Assembly: GCF_000379685.1 (NCBI RefSeq)
Contig: NZ_KB903258.1
Location: 1 to 64,000 of the forward strand
Direction: 5' to 3'
Source: Catelliglobosispora koreensis DSM 44566
GTDB lineage: Bacteria; Actinomycetota; Actinomycetes; Mycobacteriales; Micromonosporaceae
DNA: 64,000 bases
Shown here: positions 1-7,762 of the stretch, one piece after another
Position numbering within the stretch: the first letter of the stretch is position 1
Layout: every line of letters starts with the position of its first letter
Notes under the pieces: model-generated
Databases searched by the model: none
What the model saw: the letters and a program-made list of their open reading frames with translations, nothing else
Told to the model about the DNA's origin: nothing
Position numbers and translations under genes: made by a program

Positions 1-112
1 GCGGGCGGGGGGCGGGCAAAGGCCGTGGGCGGGGCAGGGAGCGGGGCGGGGGGGCGGGCAAAGCCCGTGGGTGGGGCGGCGAGCGGGGCGGGGAGCGGGG
101 CGGGACAGCGAT
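1..112. repeat. GC-rich imperfect tandem repeat
   Basis: An almost pure G/C stretch with a 42-bp period: a block beginning GGGGCGGGCAAAG at 9 recurs at 51 with a few substitutions, then decays into shorter GCGGGGCGGGG units. It lacks codon structure and I see no gene in it. A comparable stretch rich in CTTTGCCC on the opposite strand lies at about 48.8-48.95 kb. Confidence 0.6.
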
Positions 113-119
113 GGGCGGT

Positions 120-133
120 GGGAAACGTTTCCC
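120..133. promoter_or_regulatory. LacI-type palindrome upstream of the GH1 gene
   Basis: GGGAAACGTTTCCC is a perfect 14-bp palindrome with the central CG typical of LacI/GalR operators. It lies about 110 bp upstream of the likely GH1 promoter. It could be an auxiliary operator for that gene or belong to a gene beyond the left edge. Binding is inferred only. Confidence 0.45.
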
Positions 134-231
134 GAAGTGATCGGAATGTTACGTAGCTAGCGGGCCGTAAGTCACCTGCGAAAACGGCCACAAATCCGCG
201 ATCTTGTGGGAAACACCTGGGAAATCTGGGG

Positions 232-287
232 TTGACACGGACCCGACCCCGCCCCCACGCTTGGACGCACTTGGAGAGCGCTCTCCA
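232..287 (+). promoter_or_regulatory. Promoter and LacI-type operator of the GH1 gene
   Basis: TTGACA at 232-237 is a consensus -35; a weak -10 (CACGCT, 256-261) follows after 18 bp. The perfect palindrome TGGAGAGCGCTCTCCA at 272-287 sits at the expected transcription start, so a bound repressor would block initiation. The 14-bp core recurs before the importer operon at 1792-1805. It resembles the CebR operator of Streptomyces (TGGGAGCGCTCCCA), which fits a cello-oligosaccharide regulon. The -10 is the weakest element. Confidence 0.6.
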
Positions 288-327
288 TCGCAGCGGCGGG
301 GAGCGGACGAGAAAGCGGTGATATGGG

Positions 328-1737
328 ATGACTGCCCTCATGGCGGCCGGTACTTCGATCCAGGACCAGGCGGTGAAGCGGAGGTTTCCGGCGGGGTTCT
401 GGTGGGGAGCGGCGACTGCCGCCTACCAGATTGAGGGCGCTGTCAGCGAAGACGGCCGCACGCCCTGTATCTGGGACACGTTCGCGGCGACGCCGGGCAA
501 GGTGGCCAACGGCGACAGCGGGAATCCCGCGACAGAGCACTACTTTCGCTATCGGGACGATGTCGCTTTGATGGCCGAGCTTGGGCTGGGTGCCTACCGG
601 TTCTCCGTGGCCTGGCCGCGGGTGCGACCGAGAGGGCAGCAGACCAACGCGAAGGGGCTGGCGTTTTACGACCGGCTCGTGGATGAGTTGCTGAGCAAGG
701 GAATCCGGCCGGTCGCGACGCTGTATCACTGGGACTTGCCGCAGGAGCTGGAAGATCAGGGTGGGTGGGCCAACCGCGAGACAGCGCACCGGTTTGGCGA
801 ATACGCCAACGACGTGGCCGAAAAGCTCGGTGACCGAGTCGCCCTGTGGAACACGCTGAACGAACCGTGGTGCTCGGCGTTTCTCGGCTACGGCTCGGGG
901 GCACACGCGCCAGGCAAGAAGAACCACGCCGATGCCCTGAAAGCGGTGCACCACCTTCTGCTTGGGCATGGCCTTGCCGTTCAAGCGATCCGGGCCAACA
1001 CCAGTCAAGCGGAGATCGCGCTCGCTATCAACGCTGGCGTCGTACGCGCTGTGTCGGAGAAAGAGTCCGATGTGGACGCGGCGCGGCGGATTGACGGCCT
1101 GCTGAACCGGATCTTCCTTGATCCGGTCTTCAAGGGCCACTACCCGCAGGACGTCATCGAGGACACCAAGACGATCTCCGACTGGGCACACGTTCAGGAA
1201 ACGGATCTTCAGATCATTTCCCAGAAGATCGACGGCCTCGGCCTCAACTACTACCAGCCTGATCTCGTTGGCGCGGCCGAGCCGGGAACAGGCGAGACAG
1301 ACGGGCCCTACCCGAACAACGACAAGGTGAAGTGGCACCGCGTCAGCGGTCCACGCACGGAAATGGACTGGCCGGTCGACCCGACCGGGCTGGAAGAAAT
1401 CCTGCTTCGCGTTAAGCGGGACTACGGCGATATTCCGCTCTATATCACCGAAAACGGTGCCGCCTACCCCGACCAAGTGGTCGACGGTGCCGTGCACGAC
1501 AACGACCGGATCGACTTCCTCAACCGGCACCTCGCGGCGGCGCATCAAGCGCTGGACAAGGGTGCGAACCTGCGGGGCTACTTCGTGTGGTCGCTTTTGG
1601 ACAACTTCGAGTGGGCGCTGGGATACGGGAAACGGTTCGGCATCGTGCACGTCGACTACCAGACGCAGGTGCGGACGCTCAAGCAGAGCGCGCTCTGGTA
1701 CCGCGACGTGATCAACGCCGGTGGGATAACCGCCTAA
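328..1737 (+). CDS. GH1 beta-glucosidase
   Basis: Cytoplasmic family GH1 beta-glycosidase of 469 residues, a full-length single TIM barrel with no signal peptide. It hydrolyses short beta-linked oligosaccharides, most likely cellobiose brought in by the importer encoded next to it. The acid/base is in TLNEPW (E179) and the nucleophile in ITENGA (E375); the N-terminal WGAATAAYQIEG and C-terminal VWSLLDNFEWALGY segments are also classic GH1. Start ATG 328; ATG 340 is an alternative. The operator shared with the next operon indicates co-regulation. The position next to a CebE-like gene matches BglC of Streptomyces. Exact substrate is inferred from context. Confidence 0.93.
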   Translation: MTALMAAGTSIQDQAVKRRFPAGFWWGAATAAYQIEGAVSEDGRTPCIWDTFAATPGKVANGDSGNPATEHYFRYRDDVALMAELGLGAYRFSVAWPRVRPRGQQTNAKGLAFYDRLVDELLSKGIRPVATLYHWDLPQELEDQGGWANRETAHRFGEYANDVAEKLGDRVALWNTLNEPWCSAFLGYGSGAHAPGKKNHADALKAVHHLLLGHGLAVQAIRANTSQAEIALAINAGVVRAVSEKESDVDAARRIDGLLNRIFLDPVFKGHYPQDVIEDTKTISDWAHVQETDLQIISQKIDGLGLNYYQPDLVGAAEPGTGETDGPYPNNDKVKWHRVSGPRTEMDWPVDPTGLEEILLRVKRDYGDIPLYITENGAAYPDQVVDGAVHDNDRIDFLNRHLAAAHQALDKGANLRGYFVWSLLDNFEWALGYGKRFGIVHVDYQTQVRTLKQSALWYRDVINAGGITA

Positions 1738-1751
1738 ACAATCGCAACCCC

Positions 1752-1805
1752 TTGACATGCCGTGTGTTCAGGGACGATGCTCTCCCGAACCGGAGAGCGC
1801 TCTCC
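1752..1805 (+). promoter_or_regulatory. Promoter and operator of the CebEFG-like importer operon
   Basis: TTGACA at 1752-1757 with a weak -10 (GATGCT, 1776-1781; 18-bp spacer), then the palindrome GGAGAGCGCTCTCC at 1792-1805, the same 14-bp core as upstream of the GH1 gene. The relative placement of -35, -10 and palindrome matches that promoter, which supports a common LacI-family repressor. Confidence 0.6.
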
Positions 1806-1841
1806 CCTATCAGCGGCACTTTCCGGATTCATGGAGGACTA

Positions 1842-3101
1842 ATGCGCAAAGCGGCCATAGCGGCGTCCTTAGTCGCCGCGGCGCTCATAGCATCCGGCTG
1901 CGGAAGCGGCGGCAGCGGTGAGCAAGGTGGCAAGACCAAGCTGACGATCGCGACGTTCGGCGACTTTGGCTACAAGGATCTCTACACCGAGTACATGAAG
2001 CTGCACCCGGACATTGAGGTCGTCGAGCGGATCACCAAGACCGAGGACCACCACAAGAACCTGATCACGCACCTGGCGGCCAACTCGGGTGCCTCGGACA
2101 TCGAGGCGATCGAAGAAGGCTGGGCGGGTCAGTTCACGTCACAGCCGGGCAAGTTCTACAACTGGATGGACTACGGCGGCGGGGACGTCAAAGCCCAGTG
2201 GCCCGAGTGGAAGTGGCGTGCGGGCTCCAGCGCCAGCGGTGTCGTGATTGGACTGGGCACCGATGTCGGCGGCATGGCGATGTGTTACCGCAAGGACCTG
2301 TTCGAGAAGGCTGGCCTGCCGGGTGACCGTGAAGCGGTCTCCAAGTTGTGGCCGACCTGGGATGACTACATCTCGACGGGCCAGAAGTTCATGGGCGCCA
2401 AGCTCCCCGGGGTCACCGGCTTCTTCGACGGCCCGCAGGTCATCTACCGTTCCGTGCTCGGACAGCAGCCGATCGGCATCTACGACGGCGACAAGGTCGT
2501 GGTCGACACCAACCCGGGCGTGAAGAAGGCCTGGGACACCACGGTGAAGGCGATGACGGTTGGGCTGTCCGCCAAGGTGGAGGCCTGGTCGCAGGACTGG
2601 AACGCAGGTTTCGCTAAGGGAACCTTCGCCACGATCGCGTGCCCGTCCTGGATGACGACCATTATCCAGGAGCAGGCCAAGGAGCACGCCGGCAAGTGGG
2701 ACATCGCCGATATCCCGGGCGGCACGGGGAACTGGGGCGGGTCTTACCTGACGCTGCCGAAGCAGGGCAAGAACGCCAAGGCGGCCGCTGAGCTCGCGAA
2801 GTGGCTCACCGCTCCGGAGCAGCAGGCGAAGGTGTTCCGCACCAAGGGCAACTTCCCGTCCACGGTCACGCTCTACAAGGACGCGGTGATCACGGACTAC
2901 AAGAGCGCCTTCTTCAACAACGCCCCGATTGGCCAGATCTACTCCAAGTCGGTGGCGACGATGGTCCCGCAGTTCATGGGACCGAAGTCAGGCGACATCA
3001 ACACCGCGATCATCAACGGCCTGACCCGGGTGCAGGACGGCAAGCAGGGCGCTGACGACTCGTGGGCGCAAGTCCAGAAGGACGTCAAAGCCCTCCTCTA
3101 A
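1842..3101 (+). CDS. cebE: Sugar ABC transporter binding lipoprotein, CebE-like
   Basis: Extracellular solute-binding lipoprotein of 419 residues. The signal peptide ends in the lipobox IASGC with a Gly/Ser-rich linker after the cysteine. Segments such as SDIEAIEEGWAG, TDVGGMAMCYRKDLF and the ACPSWMTTIIQEQ region follow cellobiose/cellotriose-binding CebE proteins of Streptomyces. Start ATG 1842 has GGAGG at 1833-1837; the frame is open upstream, but those extra residues would precede the signal peptide and overlap the GH1 gene. Two permease genes follow. No ATPase is encoded, as is usual for actinomycete CebEFG systems served by a shared MsiK-type ATPase elsewhere. Ligand is inferred. Confidence 0.8.
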   Translation: MRKAAIAASLVAAALIASGCGSGGSGEQGGKTKLTIATFGDFGYKDLYTEYMKLHPDIEVVERITKTEDHHKNLITHLAANSGASDIEAIEEGWAGQFTSQPGKFYNWMDYGGGDVKAQWPEWKWRAGSSASGVVIGLGTDVGGMAMCYRKDLFEKAGLPGDREAVSKLWPTWDDYISTGQKFMGAKLPGVTGFFDGPQVIYRSVLGQQPIGIYDGDKVVVDTNPGVKKAWDTTVKAMTVGLSAKVEAWSQDWNAGFAKGTFATIACPSWMTTIIQEQAKEHAGKWDIADIPGGTGNWGGSYLTLPKQGKNAKAAAELAKWLTAPEQQAKVFRTKGNFPSTVTLYKDAVITDYKSAFFNNAPIGQIYSKSVATMVPQFMGPKSGDINTAIINGLTRVQDGKQGADDSWAQVQKDVKALL

Positions 3102-3107
3102 GAAGCT

Positions 3108-3141
3108 GCGGCCGCCCCCGAGACCGGTTGGGGGCGGCCGC
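3108..3141 (+). terminator. Hairpin between binding-protein and permease genes
   Basis: Perfect 12-bp G/C stem (3108-3119 with 3130-3141) and a 10-nt loop, 6 nt after the binding-protein stop and without a U-run. Such intercistronic hairpins usually stabilise the upstream mRNA or partly terminate, so the binding protein is made in excess over the permeases. Confidence 0.65.
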
Positions 3142-3158
3142 CTTTGGAAGGACCGAAG

Positions 3159-4061
3159 TTGTTCAGGCACAAGCTTTACCGGCTGGACCTCAAAGCCTCA
3201 CCGTACTTATACGTGGCGCCCTTCTTCGTGCTGTTCCTAGCCGTGGGCATGTTCCCACTGGTGTACACGGCGTGGGTGTCCATGCACGACTGGACCCTGG
3301 TCGAGGAGAGCCACACGTGGATCGGGTTCACGAACTACACGGAGCTGCTCAAGGACGAGTACTTCTGGAACGCGCTGTCCAACACGCTGCAGATCCTCGT
3401 GCTATCAAGCGTTCCGCAGCTGTTGATGGCGATCGGGCTCGCGCACATCCTCAACATGCGCCTAAAGGGCTCGACGTTCTGGCGCATGAGCGTGCTCCTG
3501 CCGAACATCACCAGTGTCGTCGCGGTCGCCATCATCTTCGGCCAGCTCTTCGGGCGCGACTTCGGTCTCATCAACTGGGTGCTCGGCTTGTTCGATCTCG
3601 GCCACATCGACTGGCGCACGGGCGAAGCGAGTTCGGTCTTCGCCATCTCGGTGATGATTAACTGGCGCTGGACCGGATACAACGCGCTGATTTACCTGGC
3701 GGCGATGCAAGCCGTGCCCAAGGATCTCTACGACGCCGCTTCCCTTGACGGGGCAACGAGTTTCCAGCAGTTGCGGCGCATCACGATTCCGGCGATCCGG
3801 CCGACCATCATTTTCACGGTCATCGTTTCCACCATCGGGGGCATGCAAGTGCTGGCCGAGCCACTCGTGTTCGGGGTGGGCAGCATGACCGGCGGAGCGG
3901 ACCGCCAATTCCAGACGATCGCGCTTTACCTTTACGAGCTTGGGTTCAGCCGGTTCGACTTCGGTTACGCCTCGGCGGCGGCGTGGATGATGTTCGTCAT
4001 CATTCTCATCGCGGCGGGGGTCAACTATCTGTTCACCCGGCGGATGCGAGGCGCGGAATGA
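3159..4061 (+). CDS. cebF: Sugar ABC transporter permease, CebF-like
   Basis: Integral membrane permease of the MalF/CebF type, 300 residues, with about six hydrophobic segments and the cytoplasmic EAA loop (YDAASLDGATSFQQLRRITI) that contacts the ATPase. I chose TTG 3159 because GGAAGGA lies 7 nt upstream; an in-frame TTG at 3144 would add five residues but overlaps that ribosome site. Stop overlaps the next start by 4 nt. It forms the importer channel with the next gene and receives sugar from the lipoprotein encoded before it. Confidence 0.82.
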   Translation: MFRHKLYRLDLKASPYLYVAPFFVLFLAVGMFPLVYTAWVSMHDWTLVEESHTWIGFTNYTELLKDEYFWNALSNTLQILVLSSVPQLLMAIGLAHILNMRLKGSTFWRMSVLLPNITSVVAVAIIFGQLFGRDFGLINWVLGLFDLGHIDWRTGEASSVFAISVMINWRWTGYNALIYLAAMQAVPKDLYDAASLDGATSFQQLRRITIPAIRPTIIFTVIVSTIGGMQVLAEPLVFGVGSMTGGADRQFQTIALYLYELGFSRFDFGYASAAAWMMFVIILIAAGVNYLFTRRMRGAE

Positions 4062-4873
4062 AGCCACGCAAGCGGACTTACCTCTTCCTGAGCGTTGTCG
4101 CGCTGCTATCCCTGTTTCCGTTCTACTACTCGATTGTCGTGGCGTCACATGACAATTCGGTGCTGGGGCAGGTTCCGCCGCCGCTGACCCTCGGCGGCAA
4201 CCTGATGAACAACCTGGAACGCGCGTTTGGCGAAGACGTGCACATGGTGCAGGGACTCATCAACTCGCTGCTCGCGTCTTCGGTCATTACGTTCAGCCAA
4301 GTGTTCTTCGCGACTTTGGCGGGGTTCGCCTTCGCGAAGCTCAAGTGGCGTGGGAAGAACGCGGTGCTGCTGTTCATCATCGCCACGATGATGGTGCCGA
4401 CACAGCTCGCGGTGATCCCGCTGTTCATCCTGATGAGCAACTATGAGCTCGTCGGGACCCTGCCAGCGGTCATCATTCCGTTCCTGGTCAGTGCTTTTGG
4501 CGTCTTCTTCATGACGCAGTACCTGACGACTGCTGTGCCCACGGAACTGATTGAAGCCGCGCGAGCCGATGGCTGCACGACGATTCGCATCTTCTGGCAT
4601 GTCGTGCTGCCCGCGGCGCGACCGGCCGCCGCGGTGCTGGGGATTCTGACGTTTTTGAGCGCGTGGAACGAATTCTTCTGGCCGCTGGTCGTCATGAACG
4701 CGGAAAACCCAACCGTCCAAACGGTACTGTCGAACTTGTCCAGTGGCCGCGTCGCTGACGTGAGCCTCATCCTGACGGGTGCCACGATCGCGATCGTGCC
4801 GCTGATCATCGTGTTCTCGTTGCTGGGCAAGCACATCATCGGCGGCATCATGCAGGGCGCCGTCAAGTCCTGA
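4058..4873 (+). CDS. cebG: Sugar ABC transporter permease, CebG-like
   Basis: Second permease, MalG/CebG type, 271 residues. The EAA loop (ELIEAARADGCTTIRIFWHV) and the WNEFFWPLVV segment after it are typical of the family. ATG 4058 overlaps the previous stop as ATGA, so translation is probably coupled. It is the last gene of the operon; a strong hairpin follows within 10 nt. Confidence 0.85.
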   Translation: MKPRKRTYLFLSVVALLSLFPFYYSIVVASHDNSVLGQVPPPLTLGGNLMNNLERAFGEDVHMVQGLINSLLASSVITFSQVFFATLAGFAFAKLKWRGKNAVLLFIIATMMVPTQLAVIPLFILMSNYELVGTLPAVIIPFLVSAFGVFFMTQYLTTAVPTELIEAARADGCTTIRIFWHVVLPAARPAAAVLGILTFLSAWNEFFWPLVVMNAENPTVQTVLSNLSSGRVADVSLILTGATIAIVPLIIVFSLLGKHIIGGIMQGAVKS

Positions 4874-4882
4874 CGCTGACGT

Positions 4883-4913
4883 GTGGCCGCCCGCACCTCT
4901 CACGGGCGGCCAC
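4883..4913. terminator. Bidirectional terminator
   Basis: Perfect 11-bp stem (4883-4893 with 4903-4913), 9-nt loop, between two convergent genes (stops at 4873 and 4919). It probably ends both transcripts. Confidence 0.7.
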
Positions 4914-4918
4914 CACCA

Positions 4919-5197
4919 TCACCGCTTTGTTTGGTACTTGCGCCCGAGCATGGCAAAGGTGATCATCCCGCCGAAGCCAGCCATGCGCACGAGGAACAGC
5001 ACCCACTCCAGCGAGCTGAACTGCTCCACCTGCTGGCCAGCGGCGAACGCCAGGGCCGCCACAGAACATGAAAACAGCACTCCGGCGAAGATCCAGGGCG
5101 GGGCGGCCGCCCAGGCCCGCGGTACGCGTTTGGTCACGAGGACAAACAGACCACCAGCCAGCGTCAGCAGACCGATGATGAACAGCACGATAGCCAT
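4919..5197 (-). CDS. Small three-helix membrane protein, unknown
   Basis: 92-residue hydrophobic protein with three predicted transmembrane segments: IVLFIIGLLTLAGGLFVLV at the N-terminus, a central one (roughly residues 33-52) and a C-terminal one (roughly 63-85), ending in a basic tail (GRKYQTKR). I do not recognise a family. It lies downstream of the nitrilase-like gene on the same strand with an 18-nt gap, so the two may be co-transcribed. Confidence 0.6.
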   Translation of the reverse strand: MAIVLFIIGLLTLAGGLFVLVTKRVPRAWAAAPPWIFAGVLFSCSVAALAFAAGQQVEQFSSLEWVLFLVRMAGFGGMITFAMLGRKYQTKR

Positions 5198-5216
5198 GGG
5201 CGCAGAGCGTACATGC

Positions 5217-6044
5217 TTAGATGATGTGCAGTGACCGGTTGGTGCCCTGGCTCTGCAGCCTGTCGGCGAGCATGGACTGCTTCGAGCGCGTGAGGTTCAG
5301 CTGCTCCGGGTCGAGGGTGGCGAGGATGACGTCTTCGCCCTCGTCGGCACCCCGGCCCAGGCAACGCCCTTCCGGGTCATAGATCGCCGAGCCGCCGCTG
5401 AGCTTCCACGGGGCTTCGCCGCCCGCGGAGTTGGCGAAGACGACATACATCGTGTTGTCGAGAGCCCTTGCGGCGTAATACAAGTCGCGCCGGTGTTGCG
5501 ATCCGTCCACGTAACCGGCTGGCACCAGATAACCGTGCACCCCATCGTCGGCGGCGGCGCGGCCATGCTCGGGAAAGCAACCGTCGTAACAGATGCCGAG
5601 CCCGAAGCGCCAATCGCCGACCACGAGCGTGGCTCCCCTAGTACCAGCGATGAAGAGGTCTTTTTCTTCGTCGCCGCAGAGATGTTGCTTGTCATAGGCG
5701 GCCGTGATCTGGCCCCTGCTATCGATAACGAGCGCCGAGCACGTGTGCCTTCCGTCCGGATAGGACACAGCCGAACCGATGACAACCGGGATCTGATTGT
5801 CCCGCAACGGGTCTAGGCGCGGATCGTCGATGACGCCATATTCGTTGGCTTTGAGGAACGTCCCGGCGGGATCGGCGTTCAGCGCGGGCGGGTTATAGGC
5901 GGAAAGGAAGAGCTCGGGCAAAACCGCGAGCTCCGCACCACTTTCGGCCGCGCGGCGCACCATTCTCGCCGCCGTGACAGCATTTCCAGAAACATCAGCT
6001 GGTACGGCGTGAGCCTGCACCGCCGCCGCTATGAGTGGCCGCAT
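5217..6044 (-). CDS. Carbon-nitrogen hydrolase, nitrilase superfamily
   Basis: 275-residue single-domain amidohydrolase of the nitrilase superfamily; cytoplasmic. The catalytic triad is visible: Glu in LAVLPELF, Lys in YDKQHL and Cys in FGLGICYDGCFPE. Members hydrolyse C-N bonds of amides or omega-amidates; this substrate is unknown. Length is normal for a one-domain member. Its start is 6 nt from the stop of the acetyltransferase gene, so it is probably the third gene of an operon with the VOC and GNAT genes. Confidence 0.85.
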   Translation of the reverse strand: MRPLIAAAVQAHAVPADVSGNAVTAARMVRRAAESGAELAVLPELFLSAYNPPALNADPAGTFLKANEYGVIDDPRLDPLRDNQIPVVIGSAVSYPDGRHTCSALVIDSRGQITAAYDKQHLCGDEEKDLFIAGTRGATLVVGDWRFGLGICYDGCFPEHGRAAADDGVHGYLVPAGYVDGSQHRRDLYYAARALDNTMYVVFANSAGGEAPWKLSGGSAIYDPEGRCLGRGADEGEDVILATLDPEQLNLTRSKQSMLADRLQSQGTNRSLHII

Positions 6045-6050
6045 CCGCCG

Positions 6051-6566
6051 TTATCCCTCCTGGAACTCGCTGGCCAGAAGATCCATGAGCAGACCGTCAT
6101 GCCAGGTGCCGTCAAGACCGCGTTCATATTGCCGCATTACCCCGACCGGGCGAAAGCCCACCTTGGCATAGCACTTGATCGCTGGAGTGTTGTCGGCGGC
6201 CGGATCGATGACGAGCCGGTGATGGCCGCGTTCCTTGAGGAGGAACCGTGCGACGGTGCGCACCGCGTCGGTGCCGATCCCGCGACCGTGCACCGACGGA
6301 TCGAGATAGATGTCGATGTTCGCCTGACGGTACTTGGGCTCTTCTTCCTCGTAGTACTGAATCATGCCCACGACACGGCCCTCGTAGACGACCGCCAAGT
6401 GAACGGTTTCGGTGTCTTTGAAGTCTTCGTCCACCTCGTCGGCCGCGCTGTCGAGTTCGCCCCAGCGGTCACGGACTTCCGGCGTCGAGCGGATGGCGAT
6501 CAGCGTGTCGCGGTCGCTGAGTTCGATCGGGCGCAGCGTCACGATGGCGCCGTCAAGCACGGTCAT
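6051..6566 (-). CDS. GNAT N-acetyltransferase
   Basis: 171-residue GCN5-related acetyltransferase of the RimJ/RimL-like type. The acetyl-CoA pyrophosphate loop is visible as DPSVHGRGIGTDAVR, and the C-terminal segment (IKCYAKVGFRPVGVMRQYE) is typical of the fold. The N-terminus VTLRPIELSDRDTLIAI is standard for this subgroup. Acceptor substrate unknown; some relatives modify aminoglycosides or ribosomal protein N-termini, but nothing here decides it. ATG 6566 overlaps the stop of the VOC gene by 4 nt. Confidence 0.85.
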   Translation of the reverse strand: MTVLDGAIVTLRPIELSDRDTLIAIRSTPEVRDRWGELDSAADEVDEDFKDTETVHLAVVYEGRVVGMIQYYEEEEPKYRQANIDIYLDPSVHGRGIGTDAVRTVARFLLKERGHHRLVIDPAADNTPAIKCYAKVGFRPVGVMRQYERGLDGTWHDGLLMDLLASEFQEG

Positions 6567-6946
6567 GCCAGCTCGTCAGGGCGGTAGGCGCGCAGCACGC
6601 AGAACTCGTTGCCATCGGGATCGGCCATCACCACCCAGCTCGCCTCGGGACCCTGGCCAACGTCGACGCGGGTGGCGCCAAGCGCTTCGAGGCGGGCCAC
6701 TTCAGCGGCCTGGTCCTCGGGACGCAGGTCGATGTGCAGGCGATTCTTGGTCGCCTTGTCCTCTGGCACCTTCAGGAAGAGCAGGTCAGGGACGATTCCG
6801 TCTTCTTTGCTGCCCGCCGGGGGCTCCAGCACGACCTCGTCGGCCTTCTCATAGGTGCGGCGCCAGCCCAGTGCCTCCTGCCAGAAGGTGGCCAAGCGCG
6901 CCGGGTCAGTCGTGTCAAAGTTCATGCACTGAATACGTAAAGCCAT
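6563..6946 (-). CDS. VOC-family (glyoxalase-like) protein
   Basis: 127-residue vicinal-oxygen-chelate protein with two beta-alpha-beta-beta-beta halves. Typical pieces are NFDTTDPARLATFWQEALGW in the first half, LHIDLRPEDQAAEVARLEALGA, and VVMADPDGNEFCVL near the end. Many actinomycete proteins of this kind act as unassigned dioxygenase- or glyoxalase-like enzymes or bind drugs. It is probably the first gene of the VOC-GNAT-nitrilase group. Confidence 0.85.
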   Translation of the reverse strand: MALRIQCMNFDTTDPARLATFWQEALGWRRTYEKADEVVLEPPAGSKEDGIVPDLLFLKVPEDKATKNRLHIDLRPEDQAAEVARLEALGATRVDVGQGPEASWVVMADPDGNEFCVLRAYRPDELA

Positions 6947-6986
6947 GGGGAAACCCTAGTCCGCGAGCCAGCGGTGCTCAGGCGAT

Positions 6987-7682
6987 TTATCGGCGGCGCT
7001 TGGCGCGGGCGATGCAGTCTTCGGCGGTGAGGCGGGCGATCTCGGCTTGGCGGGCCGCTTCGGCGGCGTCATCGGTCAGGGCACGGGCCGCCGCCTCGGC
7101 CAGTTCAACGGCACGCTGCGCGGTGCGTTCGGCGAACGCGGCCGCGTGATAGCGCCGCCACGCTTCGGCTTCGTCGGCACGCAGTCGCGACAGCAGATGG
7201 GCCCGGTCATCCAGCGAGTCATCCCAGTTACCAACGCGCTGCCAGACGGCACGCAGCTCTTCGACCGAGATCTCCCCGCGACGGTAGGCCGCACGGGCCG
7301 CCGCGGAGATGTCCTTCTGATCGACACCGGAGATGGCGTTTTCGGCTGACGGCTCCGGCTCCGTTTGCTGGGCTTCCTGGCTGGCCCGCACCGCTTCGGA
7401 GTGGGACAGCCAGGCGGCTTCCCTTTCGGCCTCAGCCGCGGCGAGGTCACGGGCTAGCTGCTCATGGGTATTGGCGGCGCGGTGAGCGGCGTCAAGCTTC
7501 TGAGCTGCCGTCTCGTCGAGCGCCCGGGCCCGGGCGACGAGCACCGAGCAGTCCTTTGCCGACGGAACGTCGGCTATGCCGTGCTCACGGCGGTATTGGG
7601 ATCGGGCCAGTAGTCCAATCAGGACAACCATCAGCAGCGACGTGGCCACTCCACCCACAATGACCACAACCACCGGCGACAC
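6987..7682 (-). CDS. Membrane-anchored Ala/Glu-rich coiled-coil protein, unknown
   Basis: One N-terminal transmembrane segment (VVVVIVGGVATSLLMVVLIG) followed by a long soluble part rich in Ala, Glu and Arg, probably helical or coiled coil, with two recurring RA..AE-type stretches and a basic end. I recognise no domain. The start is uncertain: GTG 7682 puts the helix at the N-terminus and leaves about 80 bp before the divergent LacI gene; GTG 7748 or TTG 7778 would add 22 or 32 residues but run into the LacI start region. Confidence 0.6.
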   Translation of the reverse strand: MSPVVVVIVGGVATSLLMVVLIGLLARSQYRREHGIADVPSAKDCSVLVARARALDETAAQKLDAAHRAANTHEQLARDLAAAEAEREAAWLSHSEAVRASQEAQQTEPEPSAENAISGVDQKDISAAARAAYRRGEISVEELRAVWQRVGNWDDSLDDRAHLLSRLRADEAEAWRRYHAAAFAERTAQRAVELAEAAARALTDDAAEAARQAEIARLTAEDCIARAKRRR

Positions 7683-7762
7683 GAATCGACGATAATCGGG
7701 CGCATCGAGATTGGGTAGTGCGTCAGCCCGGGTATTCTCGCAGGGCACAGAGGAGGCAAGGA

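Noticed and set aside
172-1758. 528-codon open frame antisense to the GH1 gene
   Set aside because: It follows the GC-skewed third-position pattern of a shadow frame; the GH1 frame has catalytic motifs, a promoter and normal length.
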